Positions 47,921-56,362 of a stretch of DNA of 64,000 bases are shown in pieces. This DNA comes from an uncultured Barnesiella sp. (GTDB lineage Bacteria; Bacteroidota; Bacteroidia; Bacteroidales; Barnesiellaceae): positions 1 through 64,000 of the forward strand of contig CALUJQ010000004.1 in assembly GCA_944320995.1 (NCBI GenBank), written 5' to 3'. The notes under the pieces were generated by a model, which saw only the letters and a program-made list of their open reading frames with translations, did not search any database and had not been told where the DNA came from. The stretch's first letter is position 1; each line of letters starts with the position of its first letter. The position numbers were made by a program, and so were the translations under genes.

Positions 47921-48010
47921 TTATTTCTTCTTATGTCTGTTTTTTCTCAGTCTTTTTTTACGTTTGTGAGTAGCCATCTTGTGGCCTTTTCTTTTCTTTC
48001 CACTCGGCAT
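47921..48010 (-). CDS. AURKAIP1/COX24-domain small basic protein, putative ribosomal
   Basis: A 29-residue protein, MPSGKKRKGHKMATHKRKKR followed by LRKNRHKKK, with about 60 % Lys, Arg and His. The KMxTHKRKKRLRKxRHK pattern is that of the COX24/mS38-like small ribosomal proteins (bS22 in actinobacteria) and is conserved across Bacteroidota. It is too short for common gene finders. It lies 44 nt after HU and 200 nt before rng on the same strand, a placement that I recall from relatives, though I cannot check it here. Confidence 0.85.
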   Translation of the reverse strand: MPSGKKRKGHKMATHKRKKRLRKNRHKKK

Positions 48011-48054
48011 AACGGTATGATTTTATAGATTAATATTTATATGATGTACTATCC

Positions 48055-48327
48055 TTATTTTACTTCGCCCATGAAAGTTTTGGCCGGCTTGAATGCGGGA
48101 ATGTTATGAGCGGGAATGATGATTGTCGTATTTTTGGAAATATTGCGAGCCGTTTTTTGCGCTCTTTTCTTCACGATGAAACTTCCGAATCCTCTCAGAT
48201 ACACATTCTCACCTTTTGCCAAAGAGCCTTTCACAGTCTCCATAAATTTTTCAACGGTTTCAAGAACAACAGCTTTTTCAATACCTGTGTTTTTAGAAAT
48301 TTCGTTTACAATGTCAGCCTTAGTCAT
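48055..48327 (-). CDS. HU family DNA-binding protein
   Basis: A 90-residue histone-like protein: N-terminal helices MTKADIVNEISKNTGIEKA, the conserved block YLRGFGSFIVKKRAQKTARN and the DNA-grasping arm ending HNIPAFKPAKTF. It dimerises, bends DNA and compacts the nucleoid. A TATATTTG -7 box lies at 48382..48389. It leads the short series HU, COX24-like protein, rng. Confidence 0.95.
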   Translation of the reverse strand: MTKADIVNEISKNTGIEKAVVLETVEKFMETVKGSLAKGENVYLRGFGSFIVKKRAQKTARNISKNTTIIIPAHNIPAFKPAKTFMGEVK

Positions 48328-48381
48328 TTTTGTATAAATTATTGTGATTTACTAATATATTGTTTTTAATTTTTTGGACTG

Positions 48382-48389
48382 CAAATATA
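48382..48389 (-). promoter_or_regulatory. -7 promoter element of HU
   Basis: TATATTTG on the minus strand, 55 nt upstream of the HU start. Confidence 0.5.
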
Positions 48390-48434
48390 TAGCTTTTTAC
48401 CCATCTAAAAAAGCAAAAGCCGTTTTTTTTCGCA

Positions 48435-48460
48435 AATAAAAACAGCCCTTATGAGCTGTT
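48435..48460 (-). terminator. Orphan terminator-like hairpin upstream of HU
   Basis: AACAGC and GCTGTT pair around an 8-nt loop; on the minus strand TTTTTAT follows. No gene on this strand precedes it within the next 200 nt. Confidence 0.45.
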
Positions 48461-48677
48461 CCGGTTTGCAATGTGCAAATATCGCATTTATTTTTTTATT
48501 TTCGATAATTCAATCTCGATTTATTAACACGCCCCCTCCTTTTCATCGGGGCAACCATTTTGCCCCGCCTCTTTATTAAATGACCTAAATAAAATTAAAA
48601 ATAAGTTCTACGGCCGATATTCTTGTAGCATTCCAAATTTATTTCGTATATTCGACCCATATTTTTTTAATTCACAC
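48461..48677. other. AT-rich intergenic region with a GC hairpin
   Basis: No protein gene. CGGGGCAA/TTGCCCCG (48547..48567) forms an 8-bp hairpin. A near-consensus TATATTCG lies before the CNNM gene. Confidence 0.4.
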
Positions 48678-49958
48678 ATGGAAATCTTTATTATAGTACT
48701 TCTTATTCTTTGTAACGGAGTACTCTCTATGTCCGAAATCGCATTGGTTTCGGCACGAAAAGTCAAACTCGAAAACAGCGCAAAAAAGGGGAGCAAGGCT
48801 GCACAGTCGGCACTGAAACTATCGCAAGACCCCGACCGTTTTCTTTCCACCGTACAAATAGGTATCACACTCATCGGTATCCTCACCGGTTTGTATTCGG
48901 GCGAAGCTTTGGCTCACGACTTGGCGGGTGTATTAGCCCAAAGTTCGGCTTTGGCCCCTTATGCCTTAGGCATAGCCAAAGCTATCATCGTTATTATCGT
49001 CACTTACCTCACCCTCATTATCGGAGAGTTGGTGCCCAAACGCATCGGAATGGTAGCCGCCGAACGAGTAGCCAAAATCGTATCGCGCCCCATGTCGTGG
49101 CTGTCGTACATCGCCGCACCTTTCGTTTGGATTCTGACCAAAAGTACCGCCGGAGTATGTAGCTTCTTAGGACTATCATCTCAAAAGGAAGCCATCACCG
49201 AAGACGAAATCAAAGCCATCGTTCGCGAAGGAACCGAGGACGGCTGTGTACAAGAGGTCGAACAAGATATTGTCGAGCGGGTTTTCAATCTGGGAGACCG
49301 CAACATCTCGTCGATTATGACCCACCGGAGCGATATGGTCTGCCTCGACGTACAAGACGACAACGCGACCCTCAAAGAAAAAATCATACAAGACCTTCAC
49401 GCCGTATATCCCTTGTGCGAGGATAGTCTCGACGACATCATCGGAATCGTCTATCTCAAAGACCTCTTTGCCAAAATCGACGATGAAAGTTTCAATATCA
49501 AAGAAGTAGCTTCGGCCCCCTATTTCCTACCCGAGAATATGAGCGTCTATACCGCCATGGAGCGTCTGCGCGACGAGAACCAACGGTATGGACTGGTTAC
49601 CGACGAGTTTGGGAGCATCGAAGGCATTGTGACGATCAGCGATATTTTGGGAGCATTGGTCGGCACAACCTCATCGGGGCCTTCGTCCGACATCATCTCC
49701 CGCGAGGACGGCACATGCCTCATCGACGGACAATGTTCGTTCTATGACTTCCTCGACCACTACGACATGACCGACCGTTACCAAGAATACAATTACAACA
49801 CACTGAGCGGACTCATTCTCGAACTGCTCCAACACATTCCCACCGAAGGAGAAAAGGTCGATTGGCTCTGCTTCACATTTGAGATTGTCGACATGGACGG
49901 TGCCCGCATCGACAAAATATTGGTTCAAAAAAACGAAGTGAGCGAAACCGGGATATAA
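48678..49958 (+). CDS. CNNM/CorC-type hemolysin family membrane protein
   Basis: 426 residues in the order DUF21/CNNM transmembrane domain (residues 1-~180; SMSEIALVSARKVKLENSAKKGSKAAQSAL, in part LIGELVPKRIGM), then a CBS pair (DRNISSIMTHRSDM; YGLVTDEFGSIEGIVTISDIL) and a CorC_HlyC domain (FTFEIVDMDGARIDKILV). Proteins of this class are linked to Mg2+ or Co2+ handling; the hemolysin name is historical. Monocistronic, followed by a hairpin. Confidence 0.9.
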   Translation: MEIFIIVLLILCNGVLSMSEIALVSARKVKLENSAKKGSKAAQSALKLSQDPDRFLSTVQIGITLIGILTGLYSGEALAHDLAGVLAQSSALAPYALGIAKAIIVIIVTYLTLIIGELVPKRIGMVAAERVAKIVSRPMSWLSYIAAPFVWILTKSTAGVCSFLGLSSQKEAITEDEIKAIVREGTEDGCVQEVEQDIVERVFNLGDRNISSIMTHRSDMVCLDVQDDNATLKEKIIQDLHAVYPLCEDSLDDIIGIVYLKDLFAKIDDESFNIKEVASAPYFLPENMSVYTAMERLRDENQRYGLVTDEFGSIEGIVTISDILGALVGTTSSGPSSDIISREDGTCLIDGQCSFYDFLDHYDMTDRYQEYNYNTLSGLILELLQHIPTEGEKVDWLCFTFEIVDMDGARIDKILVQKNEVSETGI

Positions 49959-49989
49959 TAGCAAAGGTTCGACATAAAAATAAATGGAG

Positions 49990-50019
49990 GAGGGACGGGA
50001 AATTTTATTTCCGTCCCTC
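49990..50019 (+). terminator. Terminator-like hairpin after the CNNM gene
   Basis: GAGGGACGGgAAA and TTTCCGTCCCTC pair with one bulge; the tail TCGTTCT is only partly T-rich. Confidence 0.5.
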
Positions 50020-50139
50020 TCGTTCTATCTCACGGCCAGCACAAACACACTTCCATGAATCACAATAATCGTGTCCATAATCAAAAAGTCACAACCACAT
50101 TAATCAATTGACAGTCGCGCTACTTGGGAGAAATGCCTG

Positions 50140-50171
50140 TTTGTTATTATCGGAAAAAGATTTTACCTTTG
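50140..50171 (+). promoter_or_regulatory. Promoter of the queuosine operon
   Basis: TTTG, 20 nt, TACCTTTG, a full match to the consensus. Transcription should start near 50178, so the riboswitch at 50220-50250 is inside the leader. Confidence 0.75.
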
Positions 50172-50199
50172 CGCCCGAAAACCATTTTGTAAAACCAGC

Positions 50200-50254
50200 A
50201 AGGAGCAAAAGGACTCCTTCCGTGTGCTTGAACACCACGTAAAAAACAAGAACC
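50200..50254 (+). promoter_or_regulatory. preQ1-I riboswitch preceded by a hairpin
   Basis: Seen directly: P1 CGTG (50221-50224) with CACG (50236-50239); loop TG-CTTG-AACA-C; A-rich tail AAAAAA (50241-50246); and CAAG (50247-50250), which is exactly complementary to the loop CTTG (50227-50230) and closes an H-type pseudoknot. The ACAC before the 3' strand and the A-rich linker match the class I preQ1 aptamer, including the ligand-binding C. The pseudoknot ends 4 nt before the ATG of the queuosine transporter gene, so it should control translation. A separate hairpin AAGGAG/CTCCTT (50200-50219) precedes it. P1 shows only four base pairs, one fewer than usual. Confidence 0.85.
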
Positions 50255-50938
50255 ATGAACCGGACCTTTTCCCTGCCCTTCTTAGTCATGGGCGTTATTT
50301 TCTGCGTCTGCCTCATCTGTTCGAATCTGCTCGAAGTAAAAATGATTTCATTAGGAGGCATCACCGCGACCGCCGGACTCATCGTCTTTCCCATCTCCTA
50401 CATCATCAATGACTGTATCGCCGAAGTATGGGGCTACCGCAAAGCCCGATTCATTATTTGGCTCGGATTTTTGATGAACCTCATGGCGGTTATTTTTATC
50501 CAGCTGGCCATCGTCTTGCCGGCCGCCTCTTTTTGGGACGGGCAAACCGCTTTCAAGGCTGTATTCGCCTCGACACCGCGCATCCTGCTGGCCAGTTTCA
50601 TCGCCTTTCTCGCAGGCTCTTTCCTCAATGCCTATGTCATGAGCAAAATGAAAATTTCGAGTGGTGGCAAGCACTTCTCGCTGCGGGCTATCGCCTCGAC
50701 AGTGGTAGGCGAAAGTGCCGATTCCCTGCTCTTCTTTCCCATTGCCTTCGGCGGAGTAGTCCCAATCAACGACTTGATTGTCCTCATCGTCACACAAGCC
50801 TGCCTCAAAACGGCTTATGAAATTATCATACTCCCTGTCACCATACGGGTAGTACGATTTGTCAAACGAATTGACGGCAGTGACGTTTACGACAAGGAAG
50901 TTTCCTACAACATTTTCAAAATTAAAGAACTACAATAA
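50255..50938 (+). CDS. Queuosine precursor transporter (YhhQ/QueT-like, VUT family)
   Basis: 227 residues with about six hydrophobic segments and the family blocks LICSNLLEVKMISLGG, FPISYIINDCIAEVWGYRKAR and a central VGESADSLLFFPIAF. VUT-family proteins import preQ0/preQ1. The preQ1-I riboswitch immediately in front and queF 9 nt behind confirm the pathway, so the protein very probably imports a queuosine precursor. Inner membrane. Confidence 0.93.
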   Translation: MNRTFSLPFLVMGVIFCVCLICSNLLEVKMISLGGITATAGLIVFPISYIINDCIAEVWGYRKARFIIWLGFLMNLMAVIFIQLAIVLPAASFWDGQTAFKAVFASTPRILLASFIAFLAGSFLNAYVMSKMKISSGGKHFSLRAIASTVVGESADSLLFFPIAFGGVVPINDLIVLIVTQACLKTAYEIIILPVTIRVVRFVKRIDGSDVYDKEVSYNIFKIKELQ

Positions 50939-50947
50939 TCCAAAACT

Positions 50948-51403
50948 ATGGAATCAAAAGAACCTCAATTGACACTGTTGGGGCATAAAACCACATATAA
51001 ACAAGACTATGCCCCCGAAGTATTGGAAACATTTGCCAACAAACACCCCGAAAACGACTACTGGGTGCGCTTCAACTGCCCCGAGTTCACCAGCCTCTGC
51101 CCCATCACCGGGCAACCCGACTTCGCCACCATACAAATCGACTACATTCCCGGCGAGCGCATGGTCGAAAGCAAGAGTCTGAAACTCTATCTGTTCAGTT
51201 TCCGTAACCACGGGGCTTTCCACGAGGACTGCGTCAACATCATCATGAAAGACCTTATCCAACTCATGGCCCCGAAGTATATCGAAGTAACCGGTTTCTT
51301 TACACCTCGCGGCGGCATAAGCATCTATCCCTACTGCAACTACGGCCGTCCCGGTACCGAGTATGAACAGATGGCCAAACAACGGTTACAACAACATCAT
51401 TGA
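50948..51403 (+). CDS. queF: NADPH-dependent 7-cyano-7-deazaguanine reductase (QueF type I)
   Basis: Reduces preQ0 nitrile to preQ1 amine. 151 residues of the short, unimodular QueF class with catalytic Cys51 and Asp58 in [13 protein letters not shown] and the NADPH/substrate motif [22 protein letters not shown] (in two parts, ESKSLK and [12 protein letters not shown]). Second gene of the riboswitch-controlled operon. The other queuosine genes (queC, queD, queE) are not in this window. Confidence 0.96.
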   Translation: MESKEPQLTLLGHKTTYKQDYAPEVLETFANKHPENDYWVRFNCPEFTSLCPITGQPDFATIQIDYIPGERMVESKSLKLYLFSFRNHGAFHEDCVNIIMKDLIQLMAPKYIEVTGFFTPRGGISIYPYCNYGRPGTEYEQMAKQRLQQHH

Positions 51404-51441
51404 TTTCTTTATATAACAAAGAGGGTGAGGCACGATAAGAG

Positions 51442-52377
51442 CTATTGTGCCGCGTAGCATTTTCCTTGCCATGTGCCGCGTGCTTTCATTCGTTTCAACA
51501 GGCGCGCTGTAAATTCATGGTTTTTCAAGCCCCAGTTGGGTGCAATCAACAGTTCGGCCGGCGATTGCGAGACAAACCGTTCGATAGCGATGCGAGGCGA
51601 CAACCGTTCGGCAAAGTCGATGGCCAAATCGATATACTCGTCCACGTCGTACAGATGAAAACGCTGCGGGTTATCGCCATACTCCTTAGCCATGTGCGTA
51701 CCCCGAATCAATTGCAACTGGTGCAGCTTAATCGTGTCGAGCGGCAGGTGCGACAGTTTATCGGCATGCGAAAGTATCATCTCCCGGCTCTCGCCGGGCA
51801 AACCCAATATCATGTGCGCACCCACGGCTACACCCGCCCCGGCCGTACGGCAAATCGCATCGACCGAAGCTGCAAAATCGTGCCCGCGGTTGATTTGCCG
51901 CAAAGTCTCGTCGCAACTGCTCTCTACGCCATACTCTATCAATACAAAAGTGCGGTGCGAAAGTTCCTCGAAATAAGCAAGCAACGCATCGGGCATGCAG
52001 TCGGGACGCGTCCCCACGATAAGCCCCACCACCCCGTCATGCGATAATGCCTCTTCGTATTTCTGTTTCAGTTCCGACAAAGTTCCGTAAGTATTGGTAT
52101 AGGCTTGGAAATAGGCCAAATACCGCATCTCGGGATATTTGCGGGCAAAGAAAGCGATTCCCTCGTCGAGTTGCCGGGTGATACTTTTCCCCGTGTGGCA
52201 ATAATCGGGACTGAATGTCTGGTTATTGCAATAGGTACAACCACCCACTCCGATGCTACCGTCGCGATTGGGACAGGTAAAACCGGCATGCAACGATATT
52301 TTCTGAACTTTGCAATCGAAGTGGAGGTTCAAGAAATCGGAGAAATCACGATACCGTTTCTCTTCCATAACGGTCAA
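51442..52377 (-). CDS. Radical SAM protein, TIGR01212 (YhcC-like) family
   Basis: 311 residues. Iron-sulfur cluster ligands are in GFTCPNRDGSIGVGGCTYCNN, and the SAM-binding domain follows (HMILGLPGESREMI, KLHQLQLIRGTHMA). The family is widespread and its reaction unknown; the metabolic job cannot be read from the sequence. The start overlaps the M20 peptidase stop by 4 nt (ATGA), making this the third gene of aroC-M20-radical SAM. The first ATG is retained; MEEKRYRDF, three codons in, is an alternative. Confidence 0.88.
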   Translation of the reverse strand: MTVMEEKRYRDFSDFLNLHFDCKVQKISLHAGFTCPNRDGSIGVGGCTYCNNQTFSPDYCHTGKSITRQLDEGIAFFARKYPEMRYLAYFQAYTNTYGTLSELKQKYEEALSHDGVVGLIVGTRPDCMPDALLAYFEELSHRTFVLIEYGVESSCDETLRQINRGHDFAASVDAICRTAGAGVAVGAHMILGLPGESREMILSHADKLSHLPLDTIKLHQLQLIRGTHMAKEYGDNPQRFHLYDVDEYIDLAIDFAERLSPRIAIERFVSQSPAELLIAPNWGLKNHEFTARLLKRMKARGTWQGKCYAAQ

Positions 52378-53732
52378 TGTCCAAACCGATTATAAAACTC
52401 GACCACGGCGACAATCCCCATTTCATACATATCGACCGGGAAATTCTCATTGGGCGAATGGGTTGCGTCGGATTCCAACCCGAAGCCCATCAATACCGAC
52501 TTCACGCCCAACACTTTTTCGAAGGTGGCGATAATGGGGATACTGCCTCCACGGCGTACAGCCAACGGCTTCTTGCCGAAAGCAAGCGTATAGCCCTGCT
52601 CGGCTGCCTTGTAGGCCGGTAAATCGATCGGGCAGACATAGCTCTCGCCTCCATGCATGGGCGTTATATTCACCTTCACGCTGCGGGGAGCAACCGAACG
52701 GATATAGTCGATGAACATCTGCGATATTTTTTCGTGATTTTGGTGAGGCACCAACCGGCAGGAGACTTTGGCATAGGCTTTCGACGGCAAGACGGTTTTC
52801 GCTCCCTCGCCCGTATATCCGCCCCAGATACCGCATATATCGAAGGTCGGGCGAATCGCGGTACGTTCCAATGGCGAGAATCCGTCCTCTCCCGCAAGCA
52901 TCTCGACATCGATAGCCTGTTTGTATCGATCTTCGTCATACGGCACGGCAGCCAGCATGGCCCGCTCTTCGGCCGAGACATTCTCCACCTCGTCATAAAA
53001 GCGAGGTATGGTTATCCGGCCGTTTTCATCGACCACGCCGGCCAGCATTTTGCACAACTCGTTAATGGGGTTGGCCACCGTCCCGCCGAAAATCCCCGAG
53101 TGCAAATCACGATTGGGACCGGTCACCTCGATTTCCCAATAAGCCAATCCCCGCAACCCGGTCGTAATCGACGGCGTATCCATACCTACCATACTGGTAT
53201 CGGAGACCAATATCACATCGCACCGGAGCAAATCGAGATGCGTTTTGCAAAACTCCTCTACTCCGGGCGAACCTATCTCCTCGCCTCCTTCGATCAAAAA
53301 CTTCACATTACAACGCAACAACCCTTCACGAACGGCAATCTCGAAGGCCTTCAACTGGATAAAGCCCTGCCCCTTGTCGTCGTCGGCACCACGGCCCCAC
53401 AGGCGGCCCTCCTTGATGACCGGCTCGAAAGGCTCGGTGTGCCACAGTTCGAGCGGTTCGACAGGCATTACATCGTAGTGGGCATAGACCAGTACCGTAG
53501 GCCAATGCTCATCGACGATTTTCTCGGCGAAAACCACCGGCGAGGCCGACGTGGGCATCACCTCCGCCCGGTCGGCACCAGCAGCCAAAAGCAATTCTTT
53601 CCACCGCTCGGCGCAACGCAACATATCATTCTTATGCTCGGGCAAGGCACTGATAGAAGGAATGCGGAGCAACGAAAACAACTCTTCAAAAAAACGATCG
53701 CGATGATCGGCTATATACTTTTTTGTATCCAT
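52374..53732 (-). CDS. M20 family metallopeptidase (dipeptidase)
   Basis: 452 residues with the dinuclear zinc site of the M20 family: YAHYDVMPVEPLELW (His and Asp), GADDDKGQ (bridging Asp), EGGEEIGSPG (general base and ligand Glu), and late DATHSPNENF (His ligand). The dimerisation domain is inserted between residues 195 and 350. It is close to carnosinase-like and non-specific dipeptidases. Cytoplasmic; overlaps the radical SAM gene by 4 nt and lies 19 nt after aroC. Confidence 0.9.
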   Translation of the reverse strand: MDTKKYIADHRDRFFEELFSLLRIPSISALPEHKNDMLRCAERWKELLLAAGADRAEVMPTSASPVVFAEKIVDEHWPTVLVYAHYDVMPVEPLELWHTEPFEPVIKEGRLWGRGADDDKGQGFIQLKAFEIAVREGLLRCNVKFLIEGGEEIGSPGVEEFCKTHLDLLRCDVILVSDTSMVGMDTPSITTGLRGLAYWEIEVTGPNRDLHSGIFGGTVANPINELCKMLAGVVDENGRITIPRFYDEVENVSAEERAMLAAVPYDEDRYKQAIDVEMLAGEDGFSPLERTAIRPTFDICGIWGGYTGEGAKTVLPSKAYAKVSCRLVPHQNHEKISQMFIDYIRSVAPRSVKVNITPMHGGESYVCPIDLPAYKAAEQGYTLAFGKKPLAVRRGGSIPIIATFEKVLGVKSVLMGFGLESDATHSPNENFPVDMYEMGIVAVVEFYNRFGH

Positions 53733-53751
53733 ATCCTTTTATCCTAAGCAG

Positions 53752-54825
53752 TTATAATTTATGACTTTGTGCCAACAAATAATAATCGAGAATCACCATC
53801 GCCGCCATAGCCTCCACAACCGGCACAGCCCGGGGCAATACACATGGGTCGTGACGGCCCTTGGCTTTCAACACGACCGGATTTCCGGCCTCATCGACCG
53901 TCTCAATATCGCGCAGCAAAGTAGCCACCGGCTTGAACGCCACCCTGAAATAAATATCTTCTCCGTTGGAGATACCTCCTTGAATACCACCCGAGTGGTT
54001 GGTGCGCGTCACGATTTTCCCGTCGTGATTTTCAAACACGTCGTTCATCTGTGAGCCACGGTACTTTACACCGTCGAAACCCATACCGTACTCAAAGCCT
54101 TTCACGGCATTGATGCTGAGCATGGCACTGCCCAACGCGGCATGCAATTTATTAAACACCGGCTCGCCCAATCCGACAGGCACATGGCGAATGACGCCGG
54201 TAATGACACCACCCACAGTATCGCCTTCCGACTTCACCTGCTCGATATAAGCCTCCATCTGTTTGGCCATTTCGGCATCGGGACAACGCACCGCATTTTT
54301 CTCTATTTCGCCGAAATCATACCGGCTGTAATCACCGGGTAGAACCAGTTCGCCCACCTGCGAAGTATAAGCCCACACCTCTATCCCCAACTGGGACAAA
54401 ACAAGTTTGGCCAATGCCCCCGCTACACAACGGGCTATCGTCTCACGAGCCGACGAACGGCCTCCGCCCCGATGGTCGCGCACGCCATACTTGCGGGTAT
54501 AGGTATAATCGGCATGCGAAGGACGGAAGAGTTCCCGCATATTGTCGTAGTCGGAGGAGTGCTGGTTTTCGTTCCACACCACAAAGCCGATAGGCGTACC
54601 GGTAGTCTTCCCCTCGAAAATTCCCGACAGGAACTCCACCCGGTCGCTCTCTTTACGAGGCGTGACAATCGACGACTGACCCGGCCTGCGCCGGTCGAGT
54701 TCACGCTGAATAAACTCCATATCGACCGGTATGCCCGCGGGTATACCGTCGACAACACCGCCTATCGCCGGGCCGTGCGACTCGCCGAACGAGGTAAGCG
54801 TAAAAAGATTTCCTGTCGTATTCAT
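53752..54825 (-). CDS. aroC: Chorismate synthase
   Basis: Converts EPSP to chorismate using reduced FMN, the last shared step of aromatic amino acid synthesis. 357 residues with the signatures [46 protein letters not shown] and [17 protein letters not shown] complete promoter lies about 100 nt upstream (54927..54958). First of three genes with the M20 peptidase and radical SAM genes. Confidence 0.97.
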   Translation of the reverse strand: MNTTGNLFTLTSFGESHGPAIGGVVDGIPAGIPVDMEFIQRELDRRRPGQSSIVTPRKESDRVEFLSGIFEGKTTGTPIGFVVWNENQHSSDYDNMRELFRPSHADYTYTRKYGVRDHRGGGRSSARETIARCVAGALAKLVLSQLGIEVWAYTSQVGELVLPGDYSRYDFGEIEKNAVRCPDAEMAKQMEAYIEQVKSEGDTVGGVITGVIRHVPVGLGEPVFNKLHAALGSAMLSINAVKGFEYGMGFDGVKYRGSQMNDVFENHDGKIVTRTNHSGGIQGGISNGEDIYFRVAFKPVATLLRDIETVDEAGNPVVLKAKGRHDPCVLPRAVPVVEAMAAMVILDYYLLAQSHKL

Positions 54826-54926
54826 CTCGTCTGTCTCTGCTTAATTGTGTATTCTAATAAAAGGTGAGCGCAAAAAAAACAAGCAGCGTAATTTTTGAGC
54901 CAAACCGTATTCTATTTTCCCGTTAG

Positions 54927-54958
54927 CAAAGATAAAAAAAGGCGAGAGCATCACCAAA
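54927..54958 (-). promoter_or_regulatory. Promoter of aroC-M20-radical SAM
   Basis: The minus strand reads TTTG, 20 nt, TATCTTTG. The same sequence on the plus strand starts a small hairpin with a T tail (AAACAGG/CCTGTTT), presumably coincidental. Confidence 0.75.
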
Positions 54959-55042
54959 CAGGAGTCCTGTTTTTTCAAATTCGACCAAGTGGAACTCGGC
55001 CTGTTTTAGAAAGGCGAAGAGGCGGGGAGCTTTAAACAGCGC

Positions 55043-55072
55043 GGGGGAGTGTCGCAATGTATGCACTCCCCC
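55043..55072 (-). terminator. Hairpin after the IdeS-like gene
   Basis: GGGGGAGTG and CACTCCCCC form a 9-bp stem with a 12-nt loop; there is no T tail on the minus strand. Confidence 0.35.
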
Positions 55073-55122
55073 TGCAGTTCAGTTATATTGTCAACCCCTA
55101 TATCGGGCTACAATGCTATCGA

Positions 55123-56337
55123 TTATTCGTTCTCGAGATTCTCCAATGCCCTCTCCCATACATCTTGGCGCAAATCGACCAGACAAAGATCCGTAACCAG
55201 ATATGTATTTCGCTTTCCACCTTGCGGTTTAGGCAACTGTGTAAAGTAGGCTATCAACGAGTCGGACATACTGGCGGGATTCTTGGCATAAGTAATGGCT
55301 ATTCTGATCAGCGCAGCACCATTAGCGTCTTGGTCGGGCATATTGTTTTCGCAATAATAAACATACGACACATACCCCTCTTCATCAAATTCGGCACCCC
55401 ATAGCGTAAGGGCATGAGAGCCCGTTCCAGCACCCGCAATATCATAAACGCCAATACCTATGGCCTTATTTTCAAGAAAAGCTTTCTTAATCAACCGGTT
55501 GAAATTCTCTTTCTCCATATTGCGATCATCTTCGGCAATGGCATCCTGTTTCGAAAACGCATTGAAGAAAAAGCCCTTGAATGTATCGTACATCGACGGG
55601 TCGCGAAACGGGGCCGATATATTGGTCCAGTTGCCATTTACAAACCAGTTAACGCCACTGCTGCTCCAACCGGCCCTATTTTGGAACATGGAAATGAAGA
55701 ACTTGAATACCTCGCTCTTGTTGCTGGCATAGTCTCCCGGATTAGGAGCCCGGAAAGCCTCCGAGGGGCGTGCAAAATCATAATGTTGTTCATAGAGTTT
55801 GTCATAACGTTCGATATAGCTCTTGTTATTGACCAGCCACCAATGGATCAAATTCGAGGCCGATGCAGCCCAACACAAATTATTATCTGCCGCATTATCA
55901 AATTCATACGTTTTGTTGCAGTCATACCAGCCGCAAGTATCGGCCCATGTAAGCTGCTGGATTTCAGCATCGACACCTATTGTCTCATAATCATAACGCA
56001 TCCACTCGCCTTCGGGGTACGGGTCGGTCCACCAAACCTTATAGGACTTTACATTTTCCTTCCCCGGGAAATCGGGGGCTTTCACGCCATACACCCAACA
56101 AGTCTTGTTGGCAAACTCGTCGGCCGCCTCACGCTTGGCCTGAATATTACCGATTACACTCAAATCCATCTCCGGGTCATAACTATCGCCTATCGACCAA
56201 TTCTCACCAGAAGCATCTTTGGCAAAGTGCAAATTGCCATCGAGTGTTATCTTATCGCCATTCTCTTTCTCCACGACAAACTGAGCCCGGGCACTCACGA
56301 TTGTCATCAAGCATATAATCAATAAAAACTTTTTCAT
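55123..56337 (-). CDS. IdeS/Mac-like secreted cysteine protease (peptidase C66 family)
   Basis: 404 residues with a signal peptide (FLLIICLMTIVSARA). Residues 133-170 and 280-330 follow the streptococcal IgG-cleaving protease IdeS: GWYDCNKTY with Lys142 (IdeS GWYDITKTF, Lys84), NLCWAASASNLIHWW with nucleophile Cys155 (IdeS Cys94), GSHALTLWGAEFDEEGY with His308 (IdeS His262), then YVYYCENN, where IdeS has Asp284 and here Glu330 stands. The residues 1-120 form an additional N-terminal domain absent from IdeS. No T9SS sorting domain is present on this protein. It follows a small T9SS-domain gene by 25 nt. Its substrate is unknown; immunoglobulin cleavage is only one possibility. Confidence 0.82.
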   Translation of the reverse strand: MKKFLLIICLMTIVSARAQFVVEKENGDKITLDGNLHFAKDASGENWSIGDSYDPEMDLSVIGNIQAKREAADEFANKTCWVYGVKAPDFPGKENVKSYKVWWTDPYPEGEWMRYDYETIGVDAEIQQLTWADTCGWYDCNKTYEFDNAADNNLCWAASASNLIHWWLVNNKSYIERYDKLYEQHYDFARPSEAFRAPNPGDYASNKSEVFKFFISMFQNRAGWSSSGVNWFVNGNWTNISAPFRDPSMYDTFKGFFFNAFSKQDAIAEDDRNMEKENFNRLIKKAFLENKAIGIGVYDIAGAGTGSHALTLWGAEFDEEGYVSYVYYCENNMPDQDANGAALIRIAITYAKNPASMSDSLIAYFTQLPKPQGGKRNTYLVTDLCLVDLRQDVWERALENLENE

Positions 56338-56362
56338 CTTGTTTCGGGTTTGTATAAATCAT

